Source: Paraconexibacter sp040581415 (GTDB lineage Bacteria > Actinomycetota > Thermoleophilia > Solirubrobacterales > Solirubrobacteraceae). From it: 64,000 nucleotides of DNA. The notes beneath the pieces are model-generated. The model was not told the DNA's origin, made no database searches, and was given only the letters and a program-made list of their open reading frames with translations. Below, piece after piece: positions 7,999 to 15,308 of this stretch. The translations under genes and the position numbers were made by a program. The stretch spans positions 5,711,663 through 5,775,662 of the forward strand of contig NZ_CP114014.1 in the NCBI RefSeq assembly GCF_040581415.1. The letters run 5' to 3'. The stretch's first letter is position 1; each line of letters starts with the position of its first letter.

Positions 7999-9273
7999 TC
8001 AGGCGGCGGCATCCGGGCCGGGCAGCGCGTGCCCCATGCGCTGCCGTTTGGCATCGAGGTAGCGCGCGTTGTCGGGCGTGCGCTCGGTCACGACAGGTAC
8101 CCGCTCGACGATCCGCAGGCCGTAGGCGCTGAGACCCTCGTACTTCGCGGGATTGTTCGTCAGGAGGCGCAGCGAGCGGACCCCGAGGTCGATGAGGATC
8201 TGCGCACCAATGCCGTACTCACGACTGTCGATCGGCAGGTCGAGCGCGAGGTTCGCGTCCACCGTGTCGAGGCCGTCGTCCTGCAGGTTGTAGGCCCTGA
8301 GCTTGTGGGCGAGGCCGATCCCGCGTCCTTCCTGCCCACGGAGGTAGACCAGGACGCCGCATCCCCTTGTCGCGATCAGCTCCTGGGCGAGCGCGAGCTG
8401 CGCGCCGCAGTCGCAGCGAGCCGAGCCGAGGACGTCGCCGGTCAGGCACTCGGAGTGCACGCGGACCAGGACCGGCTCGTCGCCGGAGACGTCGCCGTAG
8501 ACGACAGCGGCGTGCTCGACGTCGTCCAGGCGCGAGCGGAAGGCATGCACGACGGCGTCACCGTGCACGGTGACGACCGCTGCGCTGGAGACGGCGTCGA
8601 CGAGCCGCTCGTGCCGGCGCCGGTACGCGATCAACTGCTCGATGGTGATGAGCGGAAGCGCGTGCTCTGCGGCGAACCGGGCGAGCTGCGGACGGCGGGC
8701 CATGGTCCCGTCGTCGTTCACGATCTCGCACAGCAGCCCAGCGGGATCCATCCCCGCGAGGCGGGCGAGATCGACCGCCGCCTCGGTGTGACCGGCGCGC
8801 TTGAGCACCCCTCCCTCTCGTGCTTTGAGCGGGAACACGTGGCCGGGACGGACGAAGTCGACCGGGCGGCTGGCCGGATGCGCGAGCGCACGCACCGTGT
8901 TCGCACGCTCGACCGCCGAGATGCCGGTCGTCATGCCGGCCACGGCGTCGACGGACACGGTGAAGGCCGTGCCGAGCACGTCGCGGTTGTCGCGCGCATC
9001 GGGCACCATGAGCGGCAGCTCGAGCGCGTCGAGGCGGTCGCCGGTCATCCCCACGCACGCAAGGCCACTGGTGTGCCGCACCAGGAACGCCATCGCCTCC
9101 GGGGTGATGCAGCTCGCCGCCATGATGAGGTCGCCCTCGTCCTCGCGGTCCTCGCCGTCGGCGACGACCACGAACCCGCCGCTCCGGATGGTCTCCAGCG
9201 CCGCCTCGACGGAGGACCACTCCGGGGCCTCGTCGGGCGTGTCTGCGGCGGGCGTCGACGTTTTTTGATTCAT
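7999..9273 (-). CDS. ribBA: Bifunctional 3,4-dihydroxy-2-butanone-4-phosphate synthase / GTP cyclohydrolase II
   Basis: A 424-residue fusion. The N-terminal RibB half has DGEDREDEGDLI and the acidic metal-binding cluster, with GHVFPL and AGHTEAAVDL. The C-terminal RibA half has VRVHSECLTGDVLGSARCDC (zinc Cys triad C-x10-C-x-C) and GQEGRGIGL. Together they make the two precursors of riboflavin. The N-terminal 20 residues are an extra, low-complexity extension. The gene is a passenger in a catabolic operon and not in a rib cluster. FAD/FMN supply for the acyl-CoA dehydrogenases and the flavin monooxygenase is the obvious inferred reason. Only 6 nt separate it from the LLM gene. Confidence 0.95.
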   Translation of the reverse strand: MNQKTSTPAADTPDEAPEWSSVEAALETIRSGGFVVVADGEDREDEGDLIMAASCITPEAMAFLVRHTSGLACVGMTGDRLDALELPLMVPDARDNRDVLGTAFTVSVDAVAGMTTGISAVERANTVRALAHPASRPVDFVRPGHVFPLKAREGGVLKRAGHTEAAVDLARLAGMDPAGLLCEIVNDDGTMARRPQLARFAAEHALPLITIEQLIAYRRRHERLVDAVSSAAVVTVHGDAVVHAFRSRLDDVEHAAVVYGDVSGDEPVLVRVHSECLTGDVLGSARCDCGAQLALAQELIATRGCGVLVYLRGQEGRGIGLAHKLRAYNLQDDGLDTVDANLALDLPIDSREYGIGAQILIDLGVRSLRLLTNNPAKYEGLSAYGLRIVERVPVVTERTPDNARYLDAKRQRMGHALPGPDAAA

Positions 9274-9285
9274 GCAGTCTCAATA
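9274..9285 (-). promoter_or_regulatory. TetR-operator-like motif, site a
   Basis: On the minus strand this reads TATTGAGACTGC and covers the LLM stop codon and the bases just before the ribBA ATG. It shares the TTGAGAC core with the motifs at 10373, 18509 and 18634. Being inside the operon it could mark an internal regulated promoter, or part of the match may be chance. Confidence 0.4.
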
Positions 9286-10320
9286 TAGCTCGGGGGTTTC
9301 GCCAGTGTCAACCGCGACGGTGTCGATCATCCTCGCGACCGCCTCGATCGTGTGCTCCAGACGGGCGCGGCGTTCGTCGCCGGTGGCCGCGGTGATCGGC
9401 GCGACGAGCAGCGTTCGGACCCCTGCCTCCACGAACCCGCCGAGCTGCTCCGCGCATTCCGCGGCCGAGCCGCAGACGATCAGCGCGCGCAGCAGCTCGT
9501 CCGTGACCGCCGCCATCGCGTCGGCCCGGCGGCCGTCTGCCCAGGCGTCCGCCATTGCCGAGGCCTCGGCCGCAAAGCCCTGACGCCGCAGCAGCGCGTT
9601 GTAGGCCGGCACGGTGCCGTAGCCCGTCAGGAACCGCTGCAGCATCGGCCGCAGGTCGTCAAGGTCCTCGTCGACCGCCACGAAGAGCTTGCTGACGACG
9701 TCGAGCGTTGACGGGTCGCGGCCTGCCTCTGCGGCCCCGGCGTAGAAGTCCTCGAGCAGCGCCGGCGTTGCGGCGGCCGTGTTGAAGACGGTGATGACGC
9801 CGTCGCCGATGGCGCCGGCCTGTCGGTACATCCGCGGCCCGAGCGCCCCGAGCTGGATCGGCACCTGAGCGCCCGGCAGCCCTAGCCGGAAGTCATCCAT
9901 CCGCAGCGTCGTCCCCCGGTAGGCGGCCTTGTCACCGCTCAGCGCAAGCCGCACGGCCTCAACGGTCTCGCGCACGCGCGTGAGCGGGCGACTGTGCTCG
10001 CCGCCCATCCAGCGGTCGACGACGTTCGGCGACGACGAGCCGAGCCCCAGCACGAAGCGGCCGCCCGAGAGGTGGTGCAGCGAGGCCGACGACATGGCGA
10101 GCAACGCCGGCGGCCGCGTGAACACCGGGACGAGGCTGATGCCCAGGCGCAGCGTGGTCGAACGCGCGGCGAGCCAGGCGAGTGGCGTGAAGCCGTCGCT
10201 GCCGTTCACCTCGTAGGCCCAGGCGTCGGTGTACCCGAGTCGCTCGGCCTCGAGCGCGAGCTCCAGGCTCTCCGTGAAGCCGAGCCCATCGATGGGAACC
10301 GCGAGTCCGAGACGTGGCAT
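9280..10320 (-). CDS. LLM-class (probably F420-dependent) flavin oxidoreductase
   Basis: A 346-residue luciferase-like TIM barrel. LGLAVPIDGLGFTESLELAL is the first strand, GRFVLGLGSS sits near residue 95, and the long C-terminal segment with LIVCGSAAECAEQL is typical of F420-dependent or FMNH2-dependent members. The ATG at 10320 follows a good Shine-Dalgarno (GGGCAGGAG); frame upstream of it is shadow. It heads the operon running to the left edge and is divergent from the SDR gene. A possible -10 (TATACT, 10365-10360) and the operator-like motif at 10373-10384 lie just upstream. Its substrate is unknown. Confidence 0.88.
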   Translation of the reverse strand: MPRLGLAVPIDGLGFTESLELALEAERLGYTDAWAYEVNGSDGFTPLAWLAARSTTLRLGISLVPVFTRPPALLAMSSASLHHLSGGRFVLGLGSSSPNVVDRWMGGEHSRPLTRVRETVEAVRLALSGDKAAYRGTTLRMDDFRLGLPGAQVPIQLGALGPRMYRQAGAIGDGVITVFNTAAATPALLEDFYAGAAEAGRDPSTLDVVSKLFVAVDEDLDDLRPMLQRFLTGYGTVPAYNALLRRQGFAAEASAMADAWADGRRADAMAAVTDELLRALIVCGSAAECAEQLGGFVEAGVRTLLVAPITAATGDERRARLEHTIEAVARMIDTVAVDTGETPELY

Positions 10321-10335
10321 TTGCTGCTCCTGCCC

Positions 10336-10367
10336 TTGACGTGACCAAGACCGGCGACGAGTATAGA
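10336..10367 (+). promoter_or_regulatory. Possible promoter for the SDR gene
   Basis: TTGACG at 10336-10341 and TATAGA at 10362-10367, with a long spacer of 20 bp. The SDR GTG begins 5 nt after the -10, so a leaderless or near-leaderless transcript would result. The spacing makes this call weak. Confidence 0.35.
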
Positions 10368-10371
10368 GCCG

Positions 10372-11142
10372 GTGAGTCTCAAAAATAACCTGTCTGGGCG
10401 TATCGCACTGGTCACGGCCGCCGCCGGCGCCGGGATCGGGCAGGCGACGGCCCGATTGCTGGCCGAGTCGGGCGCCGACGTCGTTGTCACCGACCTGGAC
10501 CCGGGGCGGACTGAGCGAGTAGCCGGGCAGATCGCCGAGGCCACCGGCCGGCGAGTCATCGGCCGACCGCTGAACGTCGTCGACGAGGACGCGATCGCGG
10601 CGCTCGTCGCCGAGATCCACGCCGAGTGGGGCGCGATCGACATCCTCGTCAACAACGCAGGCACGTCGGAACCCGCGCCCGTGTGGGACACGCCGACCGA
10701 CTCCTGGCGGCGGGTCATCGACATCTGCCTGACCGGGCATTTCCTCACCATGAAGGCCGTCCTCCCGCGGATGATGGAGCGACGCGCAGGATCGATCGTG
10801 AACATCGCGTCCATCGAGGCGTGGAGCAGCACGACACCCGGTAATACCGCGTACCACGCCGCGAAGGCCGGAGTGCTCGCCCTCACGCGCTCGACCGCGA
10901 AGCAGGTCGCCCCGCACGGCGTGCGGGTCAACGGGGTCGCGCCCGGGCTCGTGCCGAACCCGTTCCTGAACCGGATGCTCGATCCCGAAGACCTCGAGCG
11001 TCACGCATCGCTGATCCCGCTGGGACGGCCCGTGGATCCTGAGGAGATCGCCGACGCCGTCCTGTTCCTCGCCGGCGACGGCAGCACGTCGATCACCGGG
11101 GAGACCATCAACGTCTCCGGCGGGGCCTACATGCGCGCGTGA
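10372..11142 (+). CDS. Short-chain dehydrogenase/reductase
   Basis: A 256-residue classical SDR with the NAD(P)-binding motif TAAAGAGIGQATA, NNAGTSEP, a catalytic Ser in NIASIEAWSS and YHAAKAG for Tyr/Lys. The GTG start is favoured because the Rossmann strand begins about 12 residues in. The C-terminal ETINVSGGAYMRA is usual for the 3-oxoacyl-reductase-like branch. It is the only gene of this block on the plus strand between the two minus-strand operons, and its 3' end overlaps the end of phaC by 16 nt (convergent). It shares the operator-like motif b with the LLM operon. Possible roles are oxidation of an alcohol intermediate to the ketone used by the Baeyer-Villiger enzyme, or a hydroxyacyl step. 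Confidence 0.9.
   Translation: MSLKNNLSGRIALVTAAAGAGIGQATARLLAESGADVVVTDLDPGRTERVAGQIAEATGRRVIGRPLNVVDEDAIAALVAEIHAEWGAIDILVNNAGTSEPAPVWDTPTDSWRRVIDICLTGHFLTMKAVLPRMMERRAGSIVNIASIEAWSSTTPGNTAYHAAKAGVLALTRSTAKQVAPHGVRVNGVAPGLVPNPFLNRMLDPEDLERHASLIPLGRPVDPEEIADAVLFLAGDGSTSITGETINVSGGAYMRA
10373..10384. promoter_or_regulatory. TetR-operator-like motif, site b
   Basis: TGAGTCTCA at 10373-10381 is a near-perfect odd palindrome (TGAG-T-CTCA) followed by AAA. It lies in the divergent gap between the LLM operon (minus) and the SDR (plus) and overlaps the SDR GTG start at 10372. It is the most symmetric of the five sites. Confidence 0.5.
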
Positions 11143-12236
11143 GCCCCGATCGGCTCGCTGTGCTGCGCGAGCCAGCCGAGGATCTGGGGCACGGTGACCT
11201 TCGCCGCGGTCCGGCCGGTGGTCAGGCTCGCGTGGCCGGCCTCGAGGCGCATGTATTCGACGTCGGCACCGGGAAGCAGGTCGCAGAGGGGAGCGGTCGA
11301 GGCTTCCGGAACCAGCTCATCGCGGCTGCCTACGACGACGAGGACCGGGAGCGTTAGCTCCTCCAGCCGCACCGGCCGGTCGGCAAGCTGCAGCGTGCCA
11401 CGCAAGAACGCATCGCCCTGGATCCACTGCTCGGCGATCTGCAGCCACGCAGCTCCGGCGACCGGCACCTGGTCGTTGAAGCAGCGGCTCAGCGCCTGGA
11501 ACCCTTCGAGGTACTGCTCGTCGCCCAGGTGCTGCCAAAGGTTCACGTACTGCACGATGCCGGCCGTCGGCTTGATGACGCGGAAGAAGCTCGTGAGCAG
11601 GCCGGCCGGCAGGTTGCCCGAGTCGTCAAGGACCGAGGCAGGGTCCAGGCGTCCGTCGCGGACGGTGTCGACCATGACGTTCAGGCACGCGAAGTCGATC
11701 GGCGCAGCGATGCTGACAAGGGCCCGGACCGGAAGCTCGGGCTGGGCCGGCAGGCCGTGGAGCGCGAGCGTCCCGCCCATGCAGTACCCGATGAGGTTCA
11801 CGACGTCCGCACCGCTCGTCCGGCAGGCGGCGCGGATCGCTGCCGGCAGGTAATCGCACAGGTACGTCTCGAGCGAGACGCCGGCGTCCTCGTGGTCGGG
11901 CTGGCCCCAGTCCAGGACGAAGGCGTCGAAGCCGGCGGCGTGGATCCGGCGCACGAAGCTGTTCGAGGCGGTCAGGTCGAAGATGTAGGACCGCCCGACC
12001 AGGCCCCCGAAGGCGACGACCGGCACGGCGTACGCCGTCTTGTCCGGGTTGGGGTAGTGGCGCAGCTGCGCCTTGCCGGACCGCCAGACCACCTGGCTCG
12101 GTGTCGGTCCGATCGGCGCGAACTCGGCCCCCGTGGCGTATCGCGCGCCGTTTCGCGCCCGCGTCAGGTTGAGCCGCGCCTCGCGGGCCAGGCCTTGCAG
12201 CATCGCCGTCGGCCGCAGGTCAGGCGTCGTCCTCAC
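11127..12236 (-). CDS. phaC: Polyhydroxyalkanoate synthase, class III PhaC-like
   Basis: A 369-residue alpha/beta-hydrolase-fold synthase, the short length expected for class III PhaC. The lipase-like box is LIGYCMGG with Cys152 as nucleophile, the hallmark of PHA synthases. LDWGQPDHEDAG is the conserved segment with the WG motif, and the C-terminal GSRDELVP and EAGHASL supply the Asp and His. It polymerises (R)-3-hydroxyacyl-CoA into storage polyester. The start at 12236 overlaps the PhaE-like gene by 17 nt. It is the last gene of the Baeyer-Villiger operon and converges on the SDR gene with a 16-nt overlap. Confidence 0.9.
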   Translation of the reverse strand: MRTTPDLRPTAMLQGLAREARLNLTRARNGARYATGAEFAPIGPTPSQVVWRSGKAQLRHYPNPDKTAYAVPVVAFGGLVGRSYIFDLTASNSFVRRIHAAGFDAFVLDWGQPDHEDAGVSLETYLCDYLPAAIRAACRTSGADVVNLIGYCMGGTLALHGLPAQPELPVRALVSIAAPIDFACLNVMVDTVRDGRLDPASVLDDSGNLPAGLLTSFFRVIKPTAGIVQYVNLWQHLGDEQYLEGFQALSRCFNDQVPVAGAAWLQIAEQWIQGDAFLRGTLQLADRPVRLEELTLPVLVVVGSRDELVPEASTAPLCDLLPGADVEYMRLEAGHASLTTGRTAAKVTVPQILGWLAQHSEPIGAHARM

Positions 12237-12516
12237 GCTCCTGCTCGAGCCGCGCGCTGAGCGAGCGGACCTCGGTCGTGAGCACCGCCACCTGGCGGTT
12301 CAGCCGTCGCACGTCGCCGACCGAGGGCAGGTGCACTGCGTGCAGCACCGTGCGCGCTCCGCGCTCGTAGGTCCGCAGCAGCCGCCGCTGGAGGCGGAAC
12401 CCGCCGATGGCCACATCGGCGAACCGCCGTGAACCGGTCAGGCCCTCCAGGCGTCCGCCGAACTCGCGTTCGACCTGATCGAACGTCCGGCGCCAACCGG
12501 GTCCGGGGTTGGCCAT
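12220..12516 (-). CDS. Small PhaE/PhaR-like PHA synthase partner
   Basis: A 98-residue protein. Its second half contains LPSVGDVRRLNRQVAVLTTEV followed by a predicted coiled coil (VRSLSARLEQERED), the pattern at the C-terminus of PHA synthase subunits and granule-associated proteins (LPSxxDVxxL). Full PhaE is about 350 residues, so this is only the synthase-binding tail or a reduced form. It is placed between a depolymerase-like gene and phaC, overlapping phaC by 17 nt. A role as activator or docking subunit of the class III synthase is an inference from motif and position. Confidence 0.65.
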   Translation of the reverse strand: MANPGPGWRRTFDQVEREFGGRLEGLTGSRRFADVAIGGFRLQRRLLRTYERGARTVLHAVHLPSVGDVRRLNRQVAVLTTEVRSLSARLEQEREDDA

Positions 12517-12519
12517 CTC

Positions 12520-13332
12520 TCAGCTCTCCTCGTAGAACCCGCGCATGAGCAGCGCCATCTCCTCCGGACGCTCCAGGATCAGGTGATGCCCGCCACCCTC
12601 GACCACGTGCAGACGGCCGCGGGGGATCAGCTGCGCCATGACGCGGGCGTTGACCGACCGCGCAAGCGGGTCGTCGTCGCCCGCGACGACGAGCGTGGGC
12701 TGCCGGATGAGGGGCAGGAACGGCAACGTGGACCAGCTGGCGCAGCTGAGCATCTGCCAGACGTACCCGCGCAGGTCGGGATTCTCCTCGGTCCGCGCTT
12801 CAGCGACCTGGCGGACGAGCTCGGGGTCGTGCCGCATGCGTCCACCCAGCAGGGTCGGTGCGAGCTGTGCGTAGTAGACCGGATCGTTCAGGCGGCGCAG
12901 CGAGAAGAGCGACTTCATCCCTCGTGGGTCGCCGGGCACGCTCCCCCAGCCCATGTTGGTCGACATCACGACCATGCGCCGGACGGTCCGCGGGCAGCTC
13001 CACGCCAGCTGCTGGGCGACGAGCCCGCCGAGCGAGAAGCCCAGGATGTCGACGTCGCGGTACCCGAGCTCCCGGACCAGCCGCGCGGCCTGGCGGGCCA
13101 GCGCGGGGATGGCCATCGGCAGTCGCGTGCTCGGCGAGTCACCGGTCCCCGGAGCGTCGTAGGCGATCGTCGTCCGGCCGGCGAGATGCGGCCGGATGGG
13201 GTCCCAGGTACTGGTCGTGCCGCCGAGTCCGTTGATGAGGAGCAGCGGTGCGCCCGTCCCGTGGACCGAGACGTTGAGCGGACGCCCGTCGACCACGACG
13301 GTCGTCGGGGTGGATGCCTCGGCGAGCGGCAT
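12520..13332 (-). CDS. Intracellular PHA depolymerase-like alpha/beta hydrolase (PhaZ type)
   Basis: A 270-residue hydrolase. LLLINGLGGTTSTWDPI, the nucleophile elbow GFSLGG, the Asp in AGDDDPLARSVNARVMAQLIP and the His in VVEGGGHHLILE line up with the Pseudomonas-type intracellular medium-chain PHA depolymerase PhaZ, including the characteristic NARxxAxLIP stretch. It would release 3-hydroxy acids from stored polyester. It lies 3 nt before the PhaE-like gene and 3 nt after another hydrolase. A generic ester hydrolase of the same fold is the alternative. Confidence 0.72.
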   Translation of the reverse strand: MPLAEASTPTTVVVDGRPLNVSVHGTGAPLLLINGLGGTTSTWDPIRPHLAGRTTIAYDAPGTGDSPSTRLPMAIPALARQAARLVRELGYRDVDILGFSLGGLVAQQLAWSCPRTVRRMVVMSTNMGWGSVPGDPRGMKSLFSLRRLNDPVYYAQLAPTLLGGRMRHDPELVRQVAEARTEENPDLRGYVWQMLSCASWSTLPFLPLIRQPTLVVAGDDDPLARSVNARVMAQLIPRGRLHVVEGGGHHLILERPEEMALLMRGFYEES

Positions 13333-13335
13333 TGC

Positions 13336-14142
13336 TCAGCCCGCCTCGGCGACGAAGCCCATCAGCGCCTCGTCGAACTCCGCGCGGGCCTCGAACATCG
13401 GGTAGTGCCCGCAGCCCTCGATGGCCACCAGACGCGCGTCGGCGAGCCGCTCCTGCAGCCAGGGGGCCCCCTCCGCGACCGTGACGGGATCCTCGGTGCC
13501 GATGATCTGGAGCACCGGCAGAGTGACACGGGGAAGGAGCCCGACGAGGTCGGTGTTCAGGTAGGTGTCGTAGCACGCGACGGCGGCCCACGACGGCATG
13601 TCGAGCTGCTGCCGCACGAGCCAGTCGAGCAGTCCGGCGTCGGGCTCGCTCGCGAAGGCGGAGACGACCGTGCGCCGGCGGGTGGCGACGCGGCGCTCGC
13701 GTTCGGCGTTGACGAGCGCTGCCTGCAGCGGTGCCGGCTCGGGGCCGAACGGGAACTCGTCACTACGGCTGGCGCGAACGCCGTTCGAACAGACCAGGAC
13801 CAGCTGCGCAAGGCGCTTCGGCGCAGTCGCCGCCACCTTCAGCGCGATCTGCCCGCCAAATGAGTAGCCGACGAGCGTCACGTCCTCGAGGTCGAGCGCA
13901 TCCAGCACGGCGACCACGTCGGCAGCAAGCCGCTCCATGCCGTAGTCCCCGATCGGCTTGTCCGACCGCCCCGTACCGCGCAGGTCGATGCACAGCACGC
14001 GGTTCGTGGCACCGAGCGCGAGGACCGTCCCGTCCCAGACGGCGTGGTTCAGACCGAAGCCGGCGAGGAGGACCACCGGCCGGCCGGCCCCCACATCCTG
14101 GACGTGCAGGGCGACGTCCGGCTCGACGTCGACGGACGCCAT
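13336..14142 (-). CDS. Alpha/beta hydrolase
   Basis: A 268-residue alpha/beta hydrolase with LLAGFGLNHAVWD (oxyanion region), DLRGTGRSDKP, the nucleophile elbow GYSFGG near residue 95, GTEDPVT (acid) and GCGHYPMFE (His). The ATG at 14142 overlaps the preceding acyl-CoA dehydrogenase stop by 1 nt. The frame upstream is shadow. The family includes 3-oxoadipate enol-lactonases, esterases and haloalkane-dehalogenase relatives. Encoded with a Baeyer-Villiger monooxygenase, it is a good candidate for the enzyme that opens the lactone or ester product; this is inferred from context. Confidence 0.85.
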   Translation of the reverse strand: MASVDVEPDVALHVQDVGAGRPVVLLAGFGLNHAVWDGTVLALGATNRVLCIDLRGTGRSDKPIGDYGMERLAADVVAVLDALDLEDVTLVGYSFGGQIALKVAATAPKRLAQLVLVCSNGVRASRSDEFPFGPEPAPLQAALVNAERERRVATRRRTVVSAFASEPDAGLLDWLVRQQLDMPSWAAVACYDTYLNTDLVGLLPRVTLPVLQIIGTEDPVTVAEGAPWLQERLADARLVAIEGCGHYPMFEARAEFDEALMGFVAEAG

Positions 14143-15308
14143 CAGGCGCGCTGGTCGAAGCGGCGGCCCAGGTACTCGGAGGCGATGCGGATCCGCTGGA
14201 TGTTCGGCGTCCCGCCGGCGAGCGCCCACCCGTGCGCGTCGCGGTGCATGCGTTCGACGTCGTATTCGCGCGAGTAGCCGTAGCCGCCGTGGAGCTGGAC
14301 CGCGACGTCGGTGACCTTCTTCGCCATCTCGTTCGCGAAGCACTTGGCGACGGACGCCTCGAGCGGCTCGGGGAAGCCGGTGCCCGCGTTCTCCGCGGCG
14401 CGCCGGATCAGCAGACGCGCGGCGTCGACCTGGATGACCATGTCGGCGAGCGCCGCCTGCACGAGCTGGAACTCGGCGATGTCCTTGCCGAACTGCTGCC
14501 GTTCCTGCACGTAGGCCGCCGTCTTCTCGAGTGCGGCCTGCGCGACTGCCAGCGAGTTGGTCGCGTTGCCCAGGCGCTCGATCGAGAACGCCGTGAACAG
14601 GGCACGGAACCCGCCTTTGGGGATGATGAGGTTCTCGAGCGGGACGCGGACGTCGTCGAAGAACATGTCCGCCGAGTGCACCGTCCGCCAGCCCATGAGA
14701 TCCTCGCGCGGGCCGAACGTCAGGCCGGGGGTCTCCTTGTCCACGATCACACCCCCTAGGCCCTTGCCGCCGAGCTCATCCCCGAGCCGGACGTAGACGA
14801 GGTACTGCTCGGCGTGTCCTGCGCCGGAGCACCAGCGTTTGGTGCCGTTGATGATGATCGTGTCGCCGTCGACCCGGGCCTTGCACATCGCGTCGGTCGC
14901 GGCCGACCCCGCGTCGGCCTCGGAGATCGCGACGGCGATCGTCTTCTCGCCGGTCACGACGGGCGGGAGGAAGCGCTCCTTCTGCGCCTCGGTCCCGAAC
15001 ATGTGCACGACGCGCGCCGGGCCTGTCGTCCCCTCGAATACCGGCCACGCGGCTGCCATCGACGCCTTCGCGAGCTCTTCGATCACGATCAGTGCGTCCA
15101 TCAGCGGACGCCCACCGCCGCCGTACTCCTCCGGGAGCGTCATGCCGAGAAGCCCGAGCTCACCGAGCCGCCGGCGTTCCTCGTCCGGGAGCGACATCCG
15201 CTCCCGGTCCCATTCCTGTGCCTTCGGCGCGTAGTGCTCCTGCGCGAGCCGCGTGACGACCTCGCGCAGGTCGCGCTGCTCGTCGGTGAACGTCCCCACG
15301 GCGCTCAT
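14142..15308 (-). CDS. Acyl-CoA dehydrogenase (first of tandem pair)
   Basis: A 388-residue acyl-CoA dehydrogenase with FTDEQRDLREVVTRL at the N-terminus, AISEADAGSAATDA for the CoA/FAD loop, GTKRWCSGAGH, and LAGGTPNIQRIRIASEYLG at the C-terminus. The residue that is the catalytic Glu in medium-chain enzymes (YEGT) is Gly here. It overlaps the neighbouring acyl-CoA dehydrogenase by 1 nt (TGATG). Adjacent acyl-CoA dehydrogenase genes of this kind often encode heterotetramers acting on bulky CoA esters such as sterol side chains, which is a plausible but unproven reading. Confidence 0.9.
   Translation of the reverse strand: MSAVGTFTDEQRDLREVVTRLAQEHYAPKAQEWDRERMSLPDEERRRLGELGLLGMTLPEEYGGGGRPLMDALIVIEELAKASMAAAWPVFEGTTGPARVVHMFGTEAQKERFLPPVVTGEKTIAVAISEADAGSAATDAMCKARVDGDTIIINGTKRWCSGAGHAEQYLVYVRLGDELGGKGLGGVIVDKETPGLTFGPREDLMGWRTVHSADMFFDDVRVPLENLIIPKGGFRALFTAFSIERLGNATNSLAVAQAALEKTAAYVQERQQFGKDIAEFQLVQAALADMVIQVDAARLLIRRAAENAGTGFPEPLEASVAKCFANEMAKKVTDVAVQLHGGYGYSREYDVERMHRDAHGWALAGGTPNIQRIRIASEYLGRRFDQRA

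Noticed and set aside
9274..9285. FMN riboswitch upstream of ribBA
   Set aside because: Only 6 nt separate ribBA from the previous gene; no room for an aptamer.
6892..9288. 798-residue open frame on the plus strand across the alcohol dehydrogenase and ribBA genes
   Set aside because: Antisense to two well-supported genes; Arg/Ser/Pro-rich translation typical of GC-rich shadow frames.
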